From positions 456,290 to 520,289 of the forward strand of contig NZ_JAHKQJ010000007.1 in assembly GCF_018861045.1 (NCBI RefSeq): a stretch of 64,000 nucleotides of DNA. Reading direction: 5' to 3'. A model generated the notes under the pieces. It was not told the DNA's origin. It made no database searches and saw nothing but the letters and a program-made list of their open reading frames with translations. Made by a program: the position numbers and the translations under genes. Source of the stretch: Octadecabacter sp. B2R22 (GTDB lineage: Bacteria > Pseudomonadota > Alphaproteobacteria > Rhodobacterales > Rhodobacteraceae). This document shows positions 9,025 to 17,019 of this stretch, piece by piece. The first letter of the stretch is position 1; each line of letters begins with the position of its first letter.

Positions 9025-10001
9025 TAAAGTATAACAATGTTTTACAGCATGCTCTTGAGTGGTCCAGGTCGGGTCAAAACGTTGCCGTAGCGACTGTTCT
9101 CGAGACTTGGGGCTCAGCTCTTTGCGGGGCCGGAAGCCAGTTGGTGATCCGTGAAGATGGACACATGATGGGATCGGTCTCTGGCGGCTGTGTCGAAGGC
9201 GCTGTCGTCACCGAGGCGCTGGATGCGCTGGAGGACGGCGCGGCTCGAATGCTGGAATACGGCGTCAGTGACGAGGACGCCTTTGCCGTAGGGTTGGCCT
9301 GCGGTGGCCGGGTGAAAATCTTGGTCGAACCCGTTGGCGGAACAGGACAAGGAGCTATGCCATTGGACGTCCTCGAAGACCTTGGCACAGCGATCAATAC
9401 CCGTCTGCCTGTCGGTTATGTCGCCGATCTGAACAGTGGCGCGCGGTCTTTGGTCGGACCGGAACGTTTTCCCGATCGGTTCAAATCAAACCGCTCGGGG
9501 CTGGAGGAGGGCGACAAGACATTTGTCGCCATTCACAACCCACCGCTTCGGGTGTTTGTGGTGGGGGGCGTTCACATCGCGCAACACTTGGTTCCAATGG
9601 CAAAGTCCTGCGGCTTTGATGTTGTGTTGATCGACCCGCGCCCCGCGTTCGCATCCGCTGTCAGGTTTCCAGATGTCGCGCTAAGCGACGATTGGCCTGA
9701 CGCGGCACTTCACGCGGCGCAATTGGACAGCCGCAGTGCTGTCGTAACGCTAACCCACGATTCCAAATTAGATGACCCCGCGATTAAGGCCGCTTTAAGA
9801 ACTGATGTGTTTTACCTCGGATGCTTGGGCTCGACACGGACCCATGCAAAACGAGTGGAACGCCTGAAGGAGGCCGGGTTTGATGACGATGATATTGCAC
9901 GAATTCATGCGCCGATTGGGCTGGACCTCGGTGGTCGCGCACCCGCAGAGATCGCGGTGAGCATTATGGCCGAAATCACGCAAATTCTGCATAAGGGTTA
10001 A
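9021..10001 (+). CDS. XdhC/CoxI family protein
   Basis: A 326-residue protein with the N-terminal XdhC_CoxI domain ([14 protein letters not shown], then [11 protein letters not shown] with the conserved GGC, about residues 30-60) and a C-terminal Rossmann domain ([45 protein letters not shown]). Family members insert sulfurated molybdenum cofactor into xanthine dehydrogenase/CO dehydrogenase-type enzymes. The start is TTG overlapping the LysM stop; no better start lies nearby. It pairs with the following molybdopterin-binding protein, with only 3 bases between; the target hydroxylase is not in this window. Confidence 0.85.
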   Translation: MIKYNNVLQHALEWSRSGQNVAVATVLETWGSALCGAGSQLVIREDGHMMGSVSGGCVEGAVVTEALDALEDGAARMLEYGVSDEDAFAVGLACGGRVKILVEPVGGTGQGAMPLDVLEDLGTAINTRLPVGYVADLNSGARSLVGPERFPDRFKSNRSGLEEGDKTFVAIHNPPLRVFVVGGVHIAQHLVPMAKSCGFDVVLIDPRPAFASAVRFPDVALSDDWPDAALHAAQLDSRSAVVTLTHDSKLDDPAIKAALRTDVFYLGCLGSTRTHAKRVERLKEAGFDDDDIARIHAPIGLDLGGRAPAEIAVSIMAEITQILHKG

Positions 10002-10004
10002 GTC

Positions 10005-10994
10005 ATGAGGTTTGGAGATGTTCCATTGGCCGAAGCCGCTGGCGCGATTTTGGCGCATGGCGTCCCCATAGCTAGTCTGAGCAAAGGAATCGTTCTTGGG
10101 GACGGGCATCTGGAAACTCTTGCGGCCTTCGGTTTGCACAGGGTCTCAGTTGTCCGACGGGACGACGACGACATCCCCGAAAACGACGCCGCGTGCCGAC
10201 TGGCTGAGGCGCTGGTGCCAAATCCTGACCGTGCAGGTCTTTATCTAAGTAAGGTGAATCAGGGAACCATCACCATCCGCGCCCATCGCGCAGGCCTGCT
10301 TGAACTTGACGCCAAGCGGCTCACTGCGCTGAACCGAATTGAACCACGTATTGCGCTGGCCACACTGCCAAAATTGCATCGGGTGTCGGCTGGTGTGGTT
10401 GTCGCCAATATCAGTGTCATGTCCTACGGGGTGCGCAGGGACAGTTTGGATCAGGCGTGTGATGCCGTGGCGGGCACGACGCCAGCCATGAAAGTCCGTC
10501 CGGCAGAACTGACGCGGGCCACATTGATTGAAACCCATCATGCGGGCGCGCGCCATCATCCCAATGGTCGCCGCTCCCTTGATGAAAGGTTGGATCGCCT
10601 TGGATGCTCCCTGCAGGAGGTTGTTGACATCCCGCACGATACCCCCGCCGCAATTACCGACGCATTGACCCGGGCAAAAGGGGAGGTGATCTTTCTTTTG
10701 ACGGCCGCAGCGACCTTGGATGAACATGACGTTGCCCCTAGCGCACTGCGCGCCGCAGGTGGAGAGGTTCTGCATTTTGGAATGCCGGTAAACCCCGGTC
10801 ATCTTTTGTTCACGGGCCACATCCGTGATGTGCCAGTTATCGGTTTGCCGACATGCGCGCGTGCTCTTGGGGTGAGCGGCGCTGATTTTGTATTAGAACG
10901 GATACTGTGCGGTTTGCCCTGCAACGGCGACGTGATTGCCGCAATGGGGGTTGGCGGCCTGCTGAGCACCATGCCCGAGATCAACAACGACTAA
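10005..10994 (+). CDS. Molybdopterin-binding (MoeA/MoaB-fold) protein
   Basis: A 329-residue protein directly downstream of xdhC-like gene. The N-terminal part (VPLAEAAGAILAHGV) is like the lead-in of MoeA-type proteins, and the C-terminal half (about 170-329) has the molybdopterin-binding fold with TAAATLDEHDVAPSALRAAG, FGMPVNPGHLLFTG and GLPTCARALGVSGADFVLER. It probably acts in cofactor maturation for a molybdenum hydroxylase (in related genomes it accompanies XdhC and a MobA-like protein). It is shorter than true MoeA (~400 residues), so it is not called moeA. Confidence 0.7.
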   Translation: MRFGDVPLAEAAGAILAHGVPIASLSKGIVLGDGHLETLAAFGLHRVSVVRRDDDDIPENDAACRLAEALVPNPDRAGLYLSKVNQGTITIRAHRAGLLELDAKRLTALNRIEPRIALATLPKLHRVSAGVVVANISVMSYGVRRDSLDQACDAVAGTTPAMKVRPAELTRATLIETHHAGARHHPNGRRSLDERLDRLGCSLQEVVDIPHDTPAAITDALTRAKGEVIFLLTAAATLDEHDVAPSALRAAGGEVLHFGMPVNPGHLLFTGHIRDVPVIGLPTCARALGVSGADFVLERILCGLPCNGDVIAAMGVGGLLSTMPEINND

Positions 10995-11020
10995 GCCCGA
11001 CGAAGAACCAATCGCAAACG

Positions 11021-11052
11021 AAAAGAGCGCCGAACAACAAAGTGCGGCGCTC
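11021..11052 (-). terminator. Intrinsic terminator of infC
   Basis: Stem GAGCGCCG (11025-11032) / CGGCGCTC (11045-11052), 12-nt loop. On the minus strand it is followed by TTTT (11024-11021), placing it 40 bases past the infC stop. On the plus strand there is no T run, so it serves infC rather than the molybdopterin gene. Confidence 0.75.
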
Positions 11053-11091
11053 TCGAAATTGATCTGGTTCGAATTCGAACGGGGAGGCGTC

Positions 11092-11643
11092 TTAGCCTTT
11101 TTGCGGCAACGGTCCGATGATCATAACCATCTGGCGACCTTCCATTTTCGGGAAGTTCTCGATCTTACCGTGTTCTTTGGTGTCTTCTGCAACACGTTCC
11201 AGTAACTCACGGCCAAGGTTCTGGTGAGCCATTTCACGACCACGGAAGCGCAGGGTAATCTTTACCTTGTCGCCGTTATCCAAAAACTTGAACACATTGC
11301 GCATTTTGACGTCGTAGTCATTGGTATCTGTGTTTGGCCGGAATTTGACCTCTTTGATCTCAATGATCTTTTGTTTCTTGCGCGCTTCGGCTTCGCGTTT
11401 TTGGGTTTCGTATTTGAATTTCCCAAAGTCCATGATTTTACACACGGGCGGCGATGCGTTCGGAGAGATCTCGACCAGGTCCAAGCCTGCTTCGTCGGCC
11501 ATTACCATGGCGCGTTCGGGCGTAACAACGCCGACATTTTCACCCTCAGCGCCAATCAGGCGGATTTCGGATGCACGGATGCGATCATTGATACGAGGGC
11601 CGGTGTCGCGCTGTGGCGGCGCATTATGAGGTCTGCGGGCTAT
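11092..11643 (-). CDS. infC: Translation initiation factor IF-3, AUA start codon
   Basis: A 183-residue IF-3. The first ATG in frame (11508) would remove the conserved N-terminal domain; reading upstream gives [20 protein letters not shown], the family N-terminus, immediately after an ATA codon at 11643-11641. AAGGAC lies 8 bases before it as ribosome site. There is no ATG, GTG or TTG in a usable place. IF-3 itself rejects non-AUG starts, and AUU in Escherichia coli infC gives autoregulation, so the AUA here most likely does the same. N-domain to ~residue 75, linker rich in K/E, C-domain with [17 protein letters not shown] and the conserved end VMIIGPLP. Confidence 0.93.
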   Translation of the reverse strand: MARRPHNAPPQRDTGPRINDRIRASEIRLIGAEGENVGVVTPERAMVMADEAGLDLVEISPNASPPVCKIMDFGKFKYETQKREAEARKKQKIIEIKEVKFRPNTDTNDYDVKMRNVFKFLDNGDKVKITLRFRGREMAHQNLGRELLERVAEDTKEHGKIENFPKMEGRQMVMIIGPLPQKG

Positions 11644-11857
11644 TGGACTTGTCCTTAAATTGTTTTGCCTTGGTGCCTAGAACTAACTGCGCGACGGGCG
11701 CACTTCAAGGCGCAAACGTCGGAATCACCCAGTAAGGCGCGAACAATCGCATAGGGGGAATGCTGGGCGCCGCTTCCCGCTTTTCTTTGCACGCGCAGCA
11801 TGACATACCTCGCGCCGAGGTCCAGTTTGGGGGCCATGTATTTAAAGGACGAAGATC

Positions 11858-12895
11858 ATGAGAGGTACGATCGCAATTATCGTTATCGCAGTACTGGGCT
11901 TTTTTGGCTTCCAGTGGGGCGTGAACGGCAAGAACCCAGCGCAGGTGTTTTCCGGCGCGGCTGAAATGGCTGGCGATGCTGCTGAAGGCGCAATGGACGC
12001 GGCTGGCGACGTAGCTGAAGGCGCTGCTGACATGGCTGAAGGCGCTGTTGATGCGGCAACCGACGCAGCTGGCGACGTTGTGGAAGGTGCGACTGAAATG
12101 GCATCTGACGCGGCTGACGCTGTAACGGACGTTGCAGAAGGCGCTGTTGATGCGGCTGGCGACGTTGTTGAAGGCGCGACTGAAATGGCATCTGACGCGG
12201 CTGATGCTGTTGTTGAAACAGCCGAAGGTGCTGTTGATGCGGCAACTGACGCAGCTGGCGACGTTGTAGAAGGTGCGACCGAAATGGCATCCGACGCAGC
12301 TGACGCTGTTGCTGACACAGCTGAAGGCGCTGTTGATGCGGCGACTGACGCGGCTGGAGATGTTGTTGAAGGTGCGACTGAAATGGCATCCGACGCAGCA
12401 GACGTTGTGACTGACACAGCTGAAGGCGCTGTTGACGCAGCTGGCGACGTTGTTGAAGGCGCAACCGAAATGGCATCTGACGCGGCAGACGTTGTTACAG
12501 ATACCGCTGGCGACGTTGTTGAAGGCGCGACTGAAATGGCATCCGATGCGGCGGACGTTGTTGCTGACACAACTGAAAACGTTGCAGACGCGGCAACTGA
12601 CGTTGTTACGGACACTGCTGAAGAAGCTGTTGATGCTGCGACTGAAACTGCAACTGAAGCAGCAACTGAAGCAGCAACTGAAGCGGCTGTCGACGCCGCA
12701 ACTGATGGCATCGACATTACAAGCCTGCTGACACCAGAAACATTCAACGCCGATCAGGTAAACGAATGGATCGACGGGTCTGACCTTGGCGCATTGGTGT
12801 CCACACCGCTTAAGGCCGCTGTAAGCGCTGCTGGCGACAACCCTGACCTTGTGTCTGGCGTTATCGATCAGATCAAAGCTGCAATTGGCATGTAA
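11858..12895 (+). CDS. Membrane-anchored acidic protein made of 11-residue amphipathic repeats
   Basis: A 345-residue protein. Residues 4-20 form a hydrophobic anchor (IAIIVIAVLGFFGFQWG). Residues ~35-265 are nearly all A, D, E, V, G, T and M in 11-residue units such as VEGATEMASDA, ADAVADTAEGA and VDAATDAAGDV, usually joined as 33-residue blocks with some 29 and 22. VVEGATEMASDAAD occurs six times without change. An 11-residue period matches the alpha-11/3 amphipathic helix of LEA group 3 proteins and apolipoproteins. The last ~75 residues (from IDITSLLTPETFNADQVNEW) are non-repetitive and may fold. Likely function: envelope-associated surface or stress protein, but no function is known. DNA repeats differ mainly at third positions, showing selection on protein. 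The start is preceded by AAAGGACGAAG. Confidence 0.75.
   Translation: MRGTIAIIVIAVLGFFGFQWGVNGKNPAQVFSGAAEMAGDAAEGAMDAAGDVAEGAADMAEGAVDAATDAAGDVVEGATEMASDAADAVTDVAEGAVDAAGDVVEGATEMASDAADAVVETAEGAVDAATDAAGDVVEGATEMASDAADAVADTAEGAVDAATDAAGDVVEGATEMASDAADVVTDTAEGAVDAAGDVVEGATEMASDAADVVTDTAGDVVEGATEMASDAADVVADTTENVADAATDVVTDTAEEAVDAATETATEAATEAATEAAVDAATDGIDITSLLTPETFNADQVNEWIDGSDLGALVSTPLKAAVSAAGDNPDLVSGVIDQIKAAIGM
12044..12560 (+). repeat. Tandem in-gene repeats coding for 22/29/33-residue blocks
   Basis: Imperfect direct repeats of about 66, 87 and 99 bases inside the 11-mer repeat gene; six copies of the VVEGATEMASDAAD segment. Copies differ largely by synonymous changes. This is coding sequence, not a CRISPR or VNTR in non-coding DNA. 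Confidence 0.8.
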
Positions 12896-12919
12896 GCCTT
12901 CCGGCATAACAAACGAAAA

Positions 12920-12946
12920 GGGCCGCTCAATCGAGCGGCCCTTTTT
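12920..12946 (+). terminator. Intrinsic terminator after the repeat protein
   Basis: Perfect 9-bp stem GGGCCGCTC / GAGCGGCCC, loop AATC, then TTTTT. Sits 25 bases after the stop. Its A-rich 5' side (GAAAA) makes it usable for fpr on the opposite strand, which ends 19 bases further on. Confidence 0.9.
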
Positions 12947-12964
12947 GCATTCTGTACCAATGAT

Positions 12965-13831
12965 TTAGTCGAGGAAAGCTTTCTCAACCACATAGTGCTG
13001 CGGGTTGGAATTTGCGCCTTCTACAAGGCCGTACTCTTCGAACATGTCTTTGAGTTCGAGGTTGAACGCCATGTTGCCGCAAATCATCGCGCGGTCGCTT
13101 GCTGGGTTCAAGGGCGGCACGCCGAGGTCTTCAAAAGCTTCGCCAGACTTCATCAGGTCTGTGATGCGACCCATTTTAGGGCTCTCTTCGCGTGTCGTGG
13201 TCGGGTAGTACTTGATCTTCTTCCAGAACCCTTCGCCAATCACTTCGTTCAAAAGCTCGTCTGTCTTCAAAGCCTCGATCAGGTCGCGGCCATAGGTCAG
13301 CTCGCCCGCTTCACGGCAGGTGTGCGTGATGATGACTTCGTCGTAGTCTTCATAGGTCTGTGGCTCACGAAGAAGGGACGCGAAAGGCGCAAAGCCAGTA
13401 CCTGTCGCGAAGAACCAGATGCGTTTACCCGGAAGCAGCGCATCGTGCACCAAAGTGCCAACAGGTTTCGGGCGCAGGATGATTTCGTCACCGACGTTGA
13501 TGTGCTGCAATTTAGACGTCAGCGGGCCGTCTTGAACCTTGATGGAGTAGAATTCCAGTTCTTCATCCCAGCTGGGTGAGGCAATCGAATAAGCTCGCAA
13601 CAACGGCTTCACTTTGCCAGTCTCGGGGTGGGGATCACCCATCAGACCGATCATTACGAATTCACCCGAACGGAACCGCATAGACGCGGGGCGTGTGCAG
13701 CGAAAACTGAACAGGCGGTCAGTGTAGTGTTTTACGTCCGTTACCGTCTGCGCATCGGGCAGGGCGGGAACGGCTTTGGGTGCGGTTGCGGTATCAGTCG
13801 TTGAATTTGGCACGGGCGTCATCTCTGTCAT
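12965..13831 (-). CDS. fpr: Ferredoxin/flavodoxin--NADP(+) reductase
   Basis: A 288-residue FAD enzyme passing electrons between NADPH and ferredoxin or flavodoxin. FAD contact motif RAYSIASPSWDEELEFYSIK (about residues 79-98), NADP site FATGTGFAPFASLLRE (about 140-155), CGNMAFNLELKDMFE and the bacterial subclass end HYVVEKAFLD. The first ~30 residues are a Pro/Thr-rich extension not usual in the family; an internal start cannot be excluded. It lies 76 bases after the DUF934 gene on the same strand, at the end of the sulfate-assimilation genes, and could supply electrons for sulfite reductase. Confidence 0.9.
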   Translation of the reverse strand: MTEMTPVPNSTTDTATAPKAVPALPDAQTVTDVKHYTDRLFSFRCTRPASMRFRSGEFVMIGLMGDPHPETGKVKPLLRAYSIASPSWDEELEFYSIKVQDGPLTSKLQHINVGDEIILRPKPVGTLVHDALLPGKRIWFFATGTGFAPFASLLREPQTYEDYDEVIITHTCREAGELTYGRDLIEALKTDELLNEVIGEGFWKKIKYYPTTTREESPKMGRITDLMKSGEAFEDLGVPPLNPASDRAMICGNMAFNLELKDMFEEYGLVEGANSNPQHYVVEKAFLD

Positions 13832-13907
13832 GTGTCTTTGGCACGAGCCTTAGCCCGCGCCCCTCTGTTACGCGTTGATCTATGTCAGTTAAAGGGGGGG
13901 CTGGCGA

Positions 13908-14324
13908 CTACCCGCGCATGCGCGCCTGATAATCATGGGCTTGCCAATTCGCGCGGGCCAACCACTGTGGTTCTGGTTGGCGTGCAGCTAGATCATCAGA
14001 GATTTCAACCTCATCAAAACCGGACCGCCGTGCCATGGCATATTGATCGGCAATCACATGGCCACGCGCCCGCAAACGACCCGTGAACCCCATGCGGCGC
14101 AATTGGGCGGCGATGGTAAAGCCACGGCCGTCTGCAAAACTTGGGAAATCCACGCGGATCATCTCGAAGTGGTTAAGTCGATCGGCGATGTCGTTTGGTT
14201 CAGCGTCGGATGCCAGATTAAGGGCTTTTGCGCCGCAGTCATTTGCAACCAGTGCATCAAGGGCCACGAACTCGGTGGTCCAATCATCGGCGCCAAATCC
14301 CGTATCGGTAATAATTACAGTCAT
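13908..14324 (-). CDS. DUF934 domain protein of the sulfate-reduction operon
   Basis: A 138-residue protein from the ATG at 14324, preceded by AAAGGACAAA. A longer open frame continues upstream but only as the shadow of cysH. The family (annotated as putative oxidoreductase) is nearly always beside cysH and cysI. Visible: IRVDFPSFADGRGFTIAAQL (about residues 56-75), LRARGHVIADQ, and a final tract rich in W and R (WLARANWQAHDYQARMRG). Role is not established; probably an accessory of sulfite or APS reduction. 19 bases separate it from cysH. Confidence 0.85.
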   Translation of the reverse strand: MTVIITDTGFGADDWTTEFVALDALVANDCGAKALNLASDAEPNDIADRLNHFEMIRVDFPSFADGRGFTIAAQLRRMGFTGRLRARGHVIADQYAMARRSGFDEVEISDDLAARQPEPQWLARANWQAHDYQARMRG

Positions 14325-14343
14325 TGTTTTGTCCTTTCGCGCC

Positions 14344-15066
14344 TTACGCGCTTTGACGTTGGGCTTTGCCACTGCCAAAATGAATTCCGCATTCCGTCTT
14401 TCCTTGATCGCGCCAGCGACCCGCACGCGGGTCTTCACCAGCCGCGACGCGGGTGGTGCAAGGTGTACAGCCAACAGACGGAAACCCTTTCGCCACAAGC
14501 GGGTGGCGCGGCAGGTTGTGATCGCTGATATAGGCGCGCAGATCGTCGCTGTCCCAATGGGCCAGTGGGTTGATCTTGGTACGAGGCAGGCGGCCCAGCG
14601 GGCGTTCGATCTCAAAGAACTCGAGCGCCGCACGGCTGCCGCTTTGATACCGTTTGCGACCGGAAATCCAAGTGTCATAGCCCTGCAGGGCCTTTTCCAG
14701 CGGTTCCGTCTTACGCAGATGGCAGCAGGCGTCAGGGTCGTGCAGGTGCAACAGGTTTTCATTGTCGCGCTCAAAAACGGCCTCACGGGAGGCGCGAATA
14801 ACCTGCACATTGCGCAGGCCCAAATGGGCGGCCACGTCGCGTTGATATGTCAGCGTTTCTGCGAACAACATTTCGGTGTCGATAAACAGAACAGGCACAT
14901 CGCGGTCGATTTGCGCGGCCATGTGCAGAAGCACGACGGATTCAGCGCCAAACGAGCTAACAAGAGCCGTGTCATCAAAGCTCTTCAAGCCATAGTCGAG
15001 CACATCGACGGCGTCTTTGCCCTCATAAATGCGGTTCAGCGTCCTTAAGCGTCCATCAAGCGGCAT
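14344..15066 (-). CDS. cysH: Phosphoadenylyl/adenylyl-sulfate reductase (assimilatory, Fe-S type)
   Basis: A 240-residue enzyme reducing APS or PAPS to sulfite. The start at 15066 (MPLDGRLRTLNRIYEG) fits the family; the longer frame to 15174 is inside the sulfite reductase gene. The P-loop-like VSSFGAESVVLLHMAA and IDTEMLFAETL are present, and so are the two cysteine pairs CC (DACCHLRK) and CxxC (GCTPCTTR), which bind a [4Fe-4S] cluster and mark the APS-using type. The expected C-terminal catalytic Cys appears in GKTECGIH. It overlaps the sulfite reductase stop by 11 bases. Confidence 0.92.
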   Translation of the reverse strand: MPLDGRLRTLNRIYEGKDAVDVLDYGLKSFDDTALVSSFGAESVVLLHMAAQIDRDVPVLFIDTEMLFAETLTYQRDVAAHLGLRNVQVIRASREAVFERDNENLLHLHDPDACCHLRKTEPLEKALQGYDTWISGRKRYQSGSRAALEFFEIERPLGRLPRTKINPLAHWDSDDLRAYISDHNLPRHPLVAKGFPSVGCTPCTTRVAAGEDPRAGRWRDQGKTECGIHFGSGKAQRQSA

Positions 15067-16720
15067 TTGCAGCCTCCTTCGGGTAAAGAATGTCTTTGAA
15101 CGGCGCCGCGCCAAGGCGTCGGTACGTTTGGATAAAGGTCTCATCGGCGCTGTCGCGCAGATCCATGTAGCCAATCACAAGGCGCTCAATGGCCGGCACG
15201 ATATCGTCCGCAGAGAAGCCCGGTCCAGCGCGTTCACCAACGGTGGCGGTTTCTGTGTGATCGCCCCCCAGAGTGATCTGGTAGTTTTCAACACCCGCAC
15301 GATCGAGACCAAGAATACCGATGTGGCCCACGTGGTGGTGGCCACAGGCATTGATGCAGCCCGAGATTTTGATCTTCAGCTCACCGATGTCATGTTCGAT
15401 CTTCAACTCGTCAAAGCGGGTCGCAATTTGCTGTGCCACTGGAATAGACCGCGCCGTTGCAAGCGCACAGTAATCCATACCGGGGCAGGCGATGATGTCG
15501 GACACAAGCCCGATGTTCGCCGTCGCCAGATCAGCGGCCCGCAATTCGCCGTAAAGGGCTGGAAGGTCGGATTTATGGACGTGCGGCAGGATTACGTTCT
15601 GCTCATGGCTGATGCGCAGCTCGTCGTGGCCGTATTTACGCGCAAGGTCAGCCATAACGCGCATCTGGTCTGCGGTCGCATCCCCCGGCGTGTCGCCGTG
15701 TTTCTTGATTGAAATCGACACGATTGCATAGCCATCCGCGCGGTGCGCCGTCAGGTTTGTATCCGTCCAGCTGTGAAATGCTGGGTTGGCAAGGCGCGCG
15801 GCTTCAAACCCGTCCGTGCTGGCGGTTTTGAAGTCTGGTGCAGCGAATTGGGACACAATCGTGCGCAGGATTTCTTGATCAACGCCGTTAAAGGTTGGTC
15901 GAATTTCAGCAAAGCGTTCGTCCACCAAACGGCGGATTTCATCAATGCCGTGCTCGTGCACGGTGATCTTGATGCGTGCCTTATACTTGTTGTCGCGGCG
16001 ACCAAGACGGTTCCAAACGGAAACGGTCGCCTCAATGAAGGGCAGCAAGTCAGCTTCTGGCAAGAAGTCGTGCAGCACTTTGCCAATCATTGGTGTTCGG
16101 CCAAGACCACCACCCACAAGCACTTCGTAACCACGAACACCGTCGCGTTCCAGAATGCGGATACCAATGTCGTGGGCTTTGATCACAGCGCGATCGGCCG
16201 CAGCGCCCGTCACAGCAAGCTTGAACTTGCGCGGCAAGAATTGGAACTCAGGGTGGTCTGTGGACCACTGGCGCAGCAATTCAGCCACTGGGCGCGGGTC
16301 AGCGACCTCGTCAGCAGCGGCGCCAGCAAAGTGGTCAGCCGTCACGTTGCGGATCGTGTTGCCGGAGGTCTGAATTGCGTGCATTTCCACGTCAGCAAGG
16401 TCTGACAACATGTCAGGCACGTCCTTCAACTCGGGCCAGTTGTATTGAATGTTCTGGCGTGTGGTGAAGTGGCCGTAGCCTTTGTCATATGTCTCAGCCA
16501 AGTGGGCGAGCATATCCATCTGTTTGCTGTTCAGCGTCCCATAAGGAACCGCCACGCGCAGCATATAGGCGTGCAACTGCAGGTACAGACCGTTCATCAA
16601 ACGCAATGGTTTGAATTCGTCTTCGGTCAAAGACCCATCAATACGGCGTTCCACTTGGCCGCGGAATTGCGCGACGCGTTCACGGACGAAGGACTCGTCG
16701 AAGTCGTTGTATTTATACAT
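15056..16720 (-). CDS. cysI: Nitrite/sulfite reductase, hemoprotein subunit
   Basis: A 554-residue siroheme [4Fe-4S] protein making sulfide from sulfite by a six-electron reduction. Cluster cysteines are visible as CPGMDYC (Cx5C) and CINAC (Cx3C) followed by GHHHVGHIG; the ferredoxin-like half motifs GHFTTRQNIQYNW and TSGNTIRNVTADHFAG are complete. It lacks a flavoprotein partner in this operon, so ferredoxin via the nearby Fpr is the likely donor. Located between DUF2849 and cysH with overlapping ends (8 bases on the DUF2849 side, 11 on the cysH side). Confidence 0.92.
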   Translation of the reverse strand: MYKYNDFDESFVRERVAQFRGQVERRIDGSLTEDEFKPLRLMNGLYLQLHAYMLRVAVPYGTLNSKQMDMLAHLAETYDKGYGHFTTRQNIQYNWPELKDVPDMLSDLADVEMHAIQTSGNTIRNVTADHFAGAAADEVADPRPVAELLRQWSTDHPEFQFLPRKFKLAVTGAAADRAVIKAHDIGIRILERDGVRGYEVLVGGGLGRTPMIGKVLHDFLPEADLLPFIEATVSVWNRLGRRDNKYKARIKITVHEHGIDEIRRLVDERFAEIRPTFNGVDQEILRTIVSQFAAPDFKTASTDGFEAARLANPAFHSWTDTNLTAHRADGYAIVSISIKKHGDTPGDATADQMRVMADLARKYGHDELRISHEQNVILPHVHKSDLPALYGELRAADLATANIGLVSDIIACPGMDYCALATARSIPVAQQIATRFDELKIEHDIGELKIKISGCINACGHHHVGHIGILGLDRAGVENYQITLGGDHTETATVGERAGPGFSADDIVPAIERLVIGYMDLRDSADETFIQTYRRLGAAPFKDILYPKEAANAA

Positions 16721-17018
16721 TTGTTTCTACCTGTTTGCCGTGCGCGTAGTTGGATGGGCCGCGTGTGCGGAATTCTTCGCGAAAGTGGGTGGCCTCTGGG
16801 CCGTTTTCGCCCAGCTTGGCATCAGCCAAATAAGCACCAACCATCACGTTTTTCTGTGTGTTTGCTTCAAGAAGGCGCAGATCGGCATGGGCTTCGTCTG
16901 TCATGAACTCGGCGTCGGCGATATCGCCGGACCATGTGTCGTTGACTGTGAACCAAACCGCATCGCCCTCGATCAAAAGGTTGGATGTGATCACTTTAGG
17001 TGTGAATGCGCGGGCCAT
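16713..17018 (-). CDS. DUF2849 domain protein
   Basis: A 101-residue protein from the ATG at 17018, which has a perfect AGGAGG 9 bases upstream; an in-frame ATG at 17072 lies inside cysG and lacks this. The family (MARAFTPKVITSNLLIEGDAVWF start, AEFMTDEAHADLRL) occurs in alphaproteobacterial cysteine operons between cysG and cysI, as here. Function unknown; perhaps a small partner of sulfite reductase. Confidence 0.85.
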   Translation of the reverse strand: MARAFTPKVITSNLLIEGDAVWFTVNDTWSGDIADAEFMTDEAHADLRLLEANTQKNVMVGAYLADAKLGENGPEATHFREEFRTRGPSNYAHGKQVETNV

Positions 17019-17019
17019 T

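Noticed and set aside
12044..12560. Regular repeats that might suggest a CRISPR array
   Set aside because: Repeats are in frame, conserved at protein level, with synonymous variation and no unique spacers.
11705..12907. Long minus-strand frames opposite the 11-mer repeat protein (S/V/A-rich, Q/R/L-rich and C/S/N-rich)
   Set aside because: Products of the repeated sequence; the plus strand has a membrane anchor, ribosome site and terminator.
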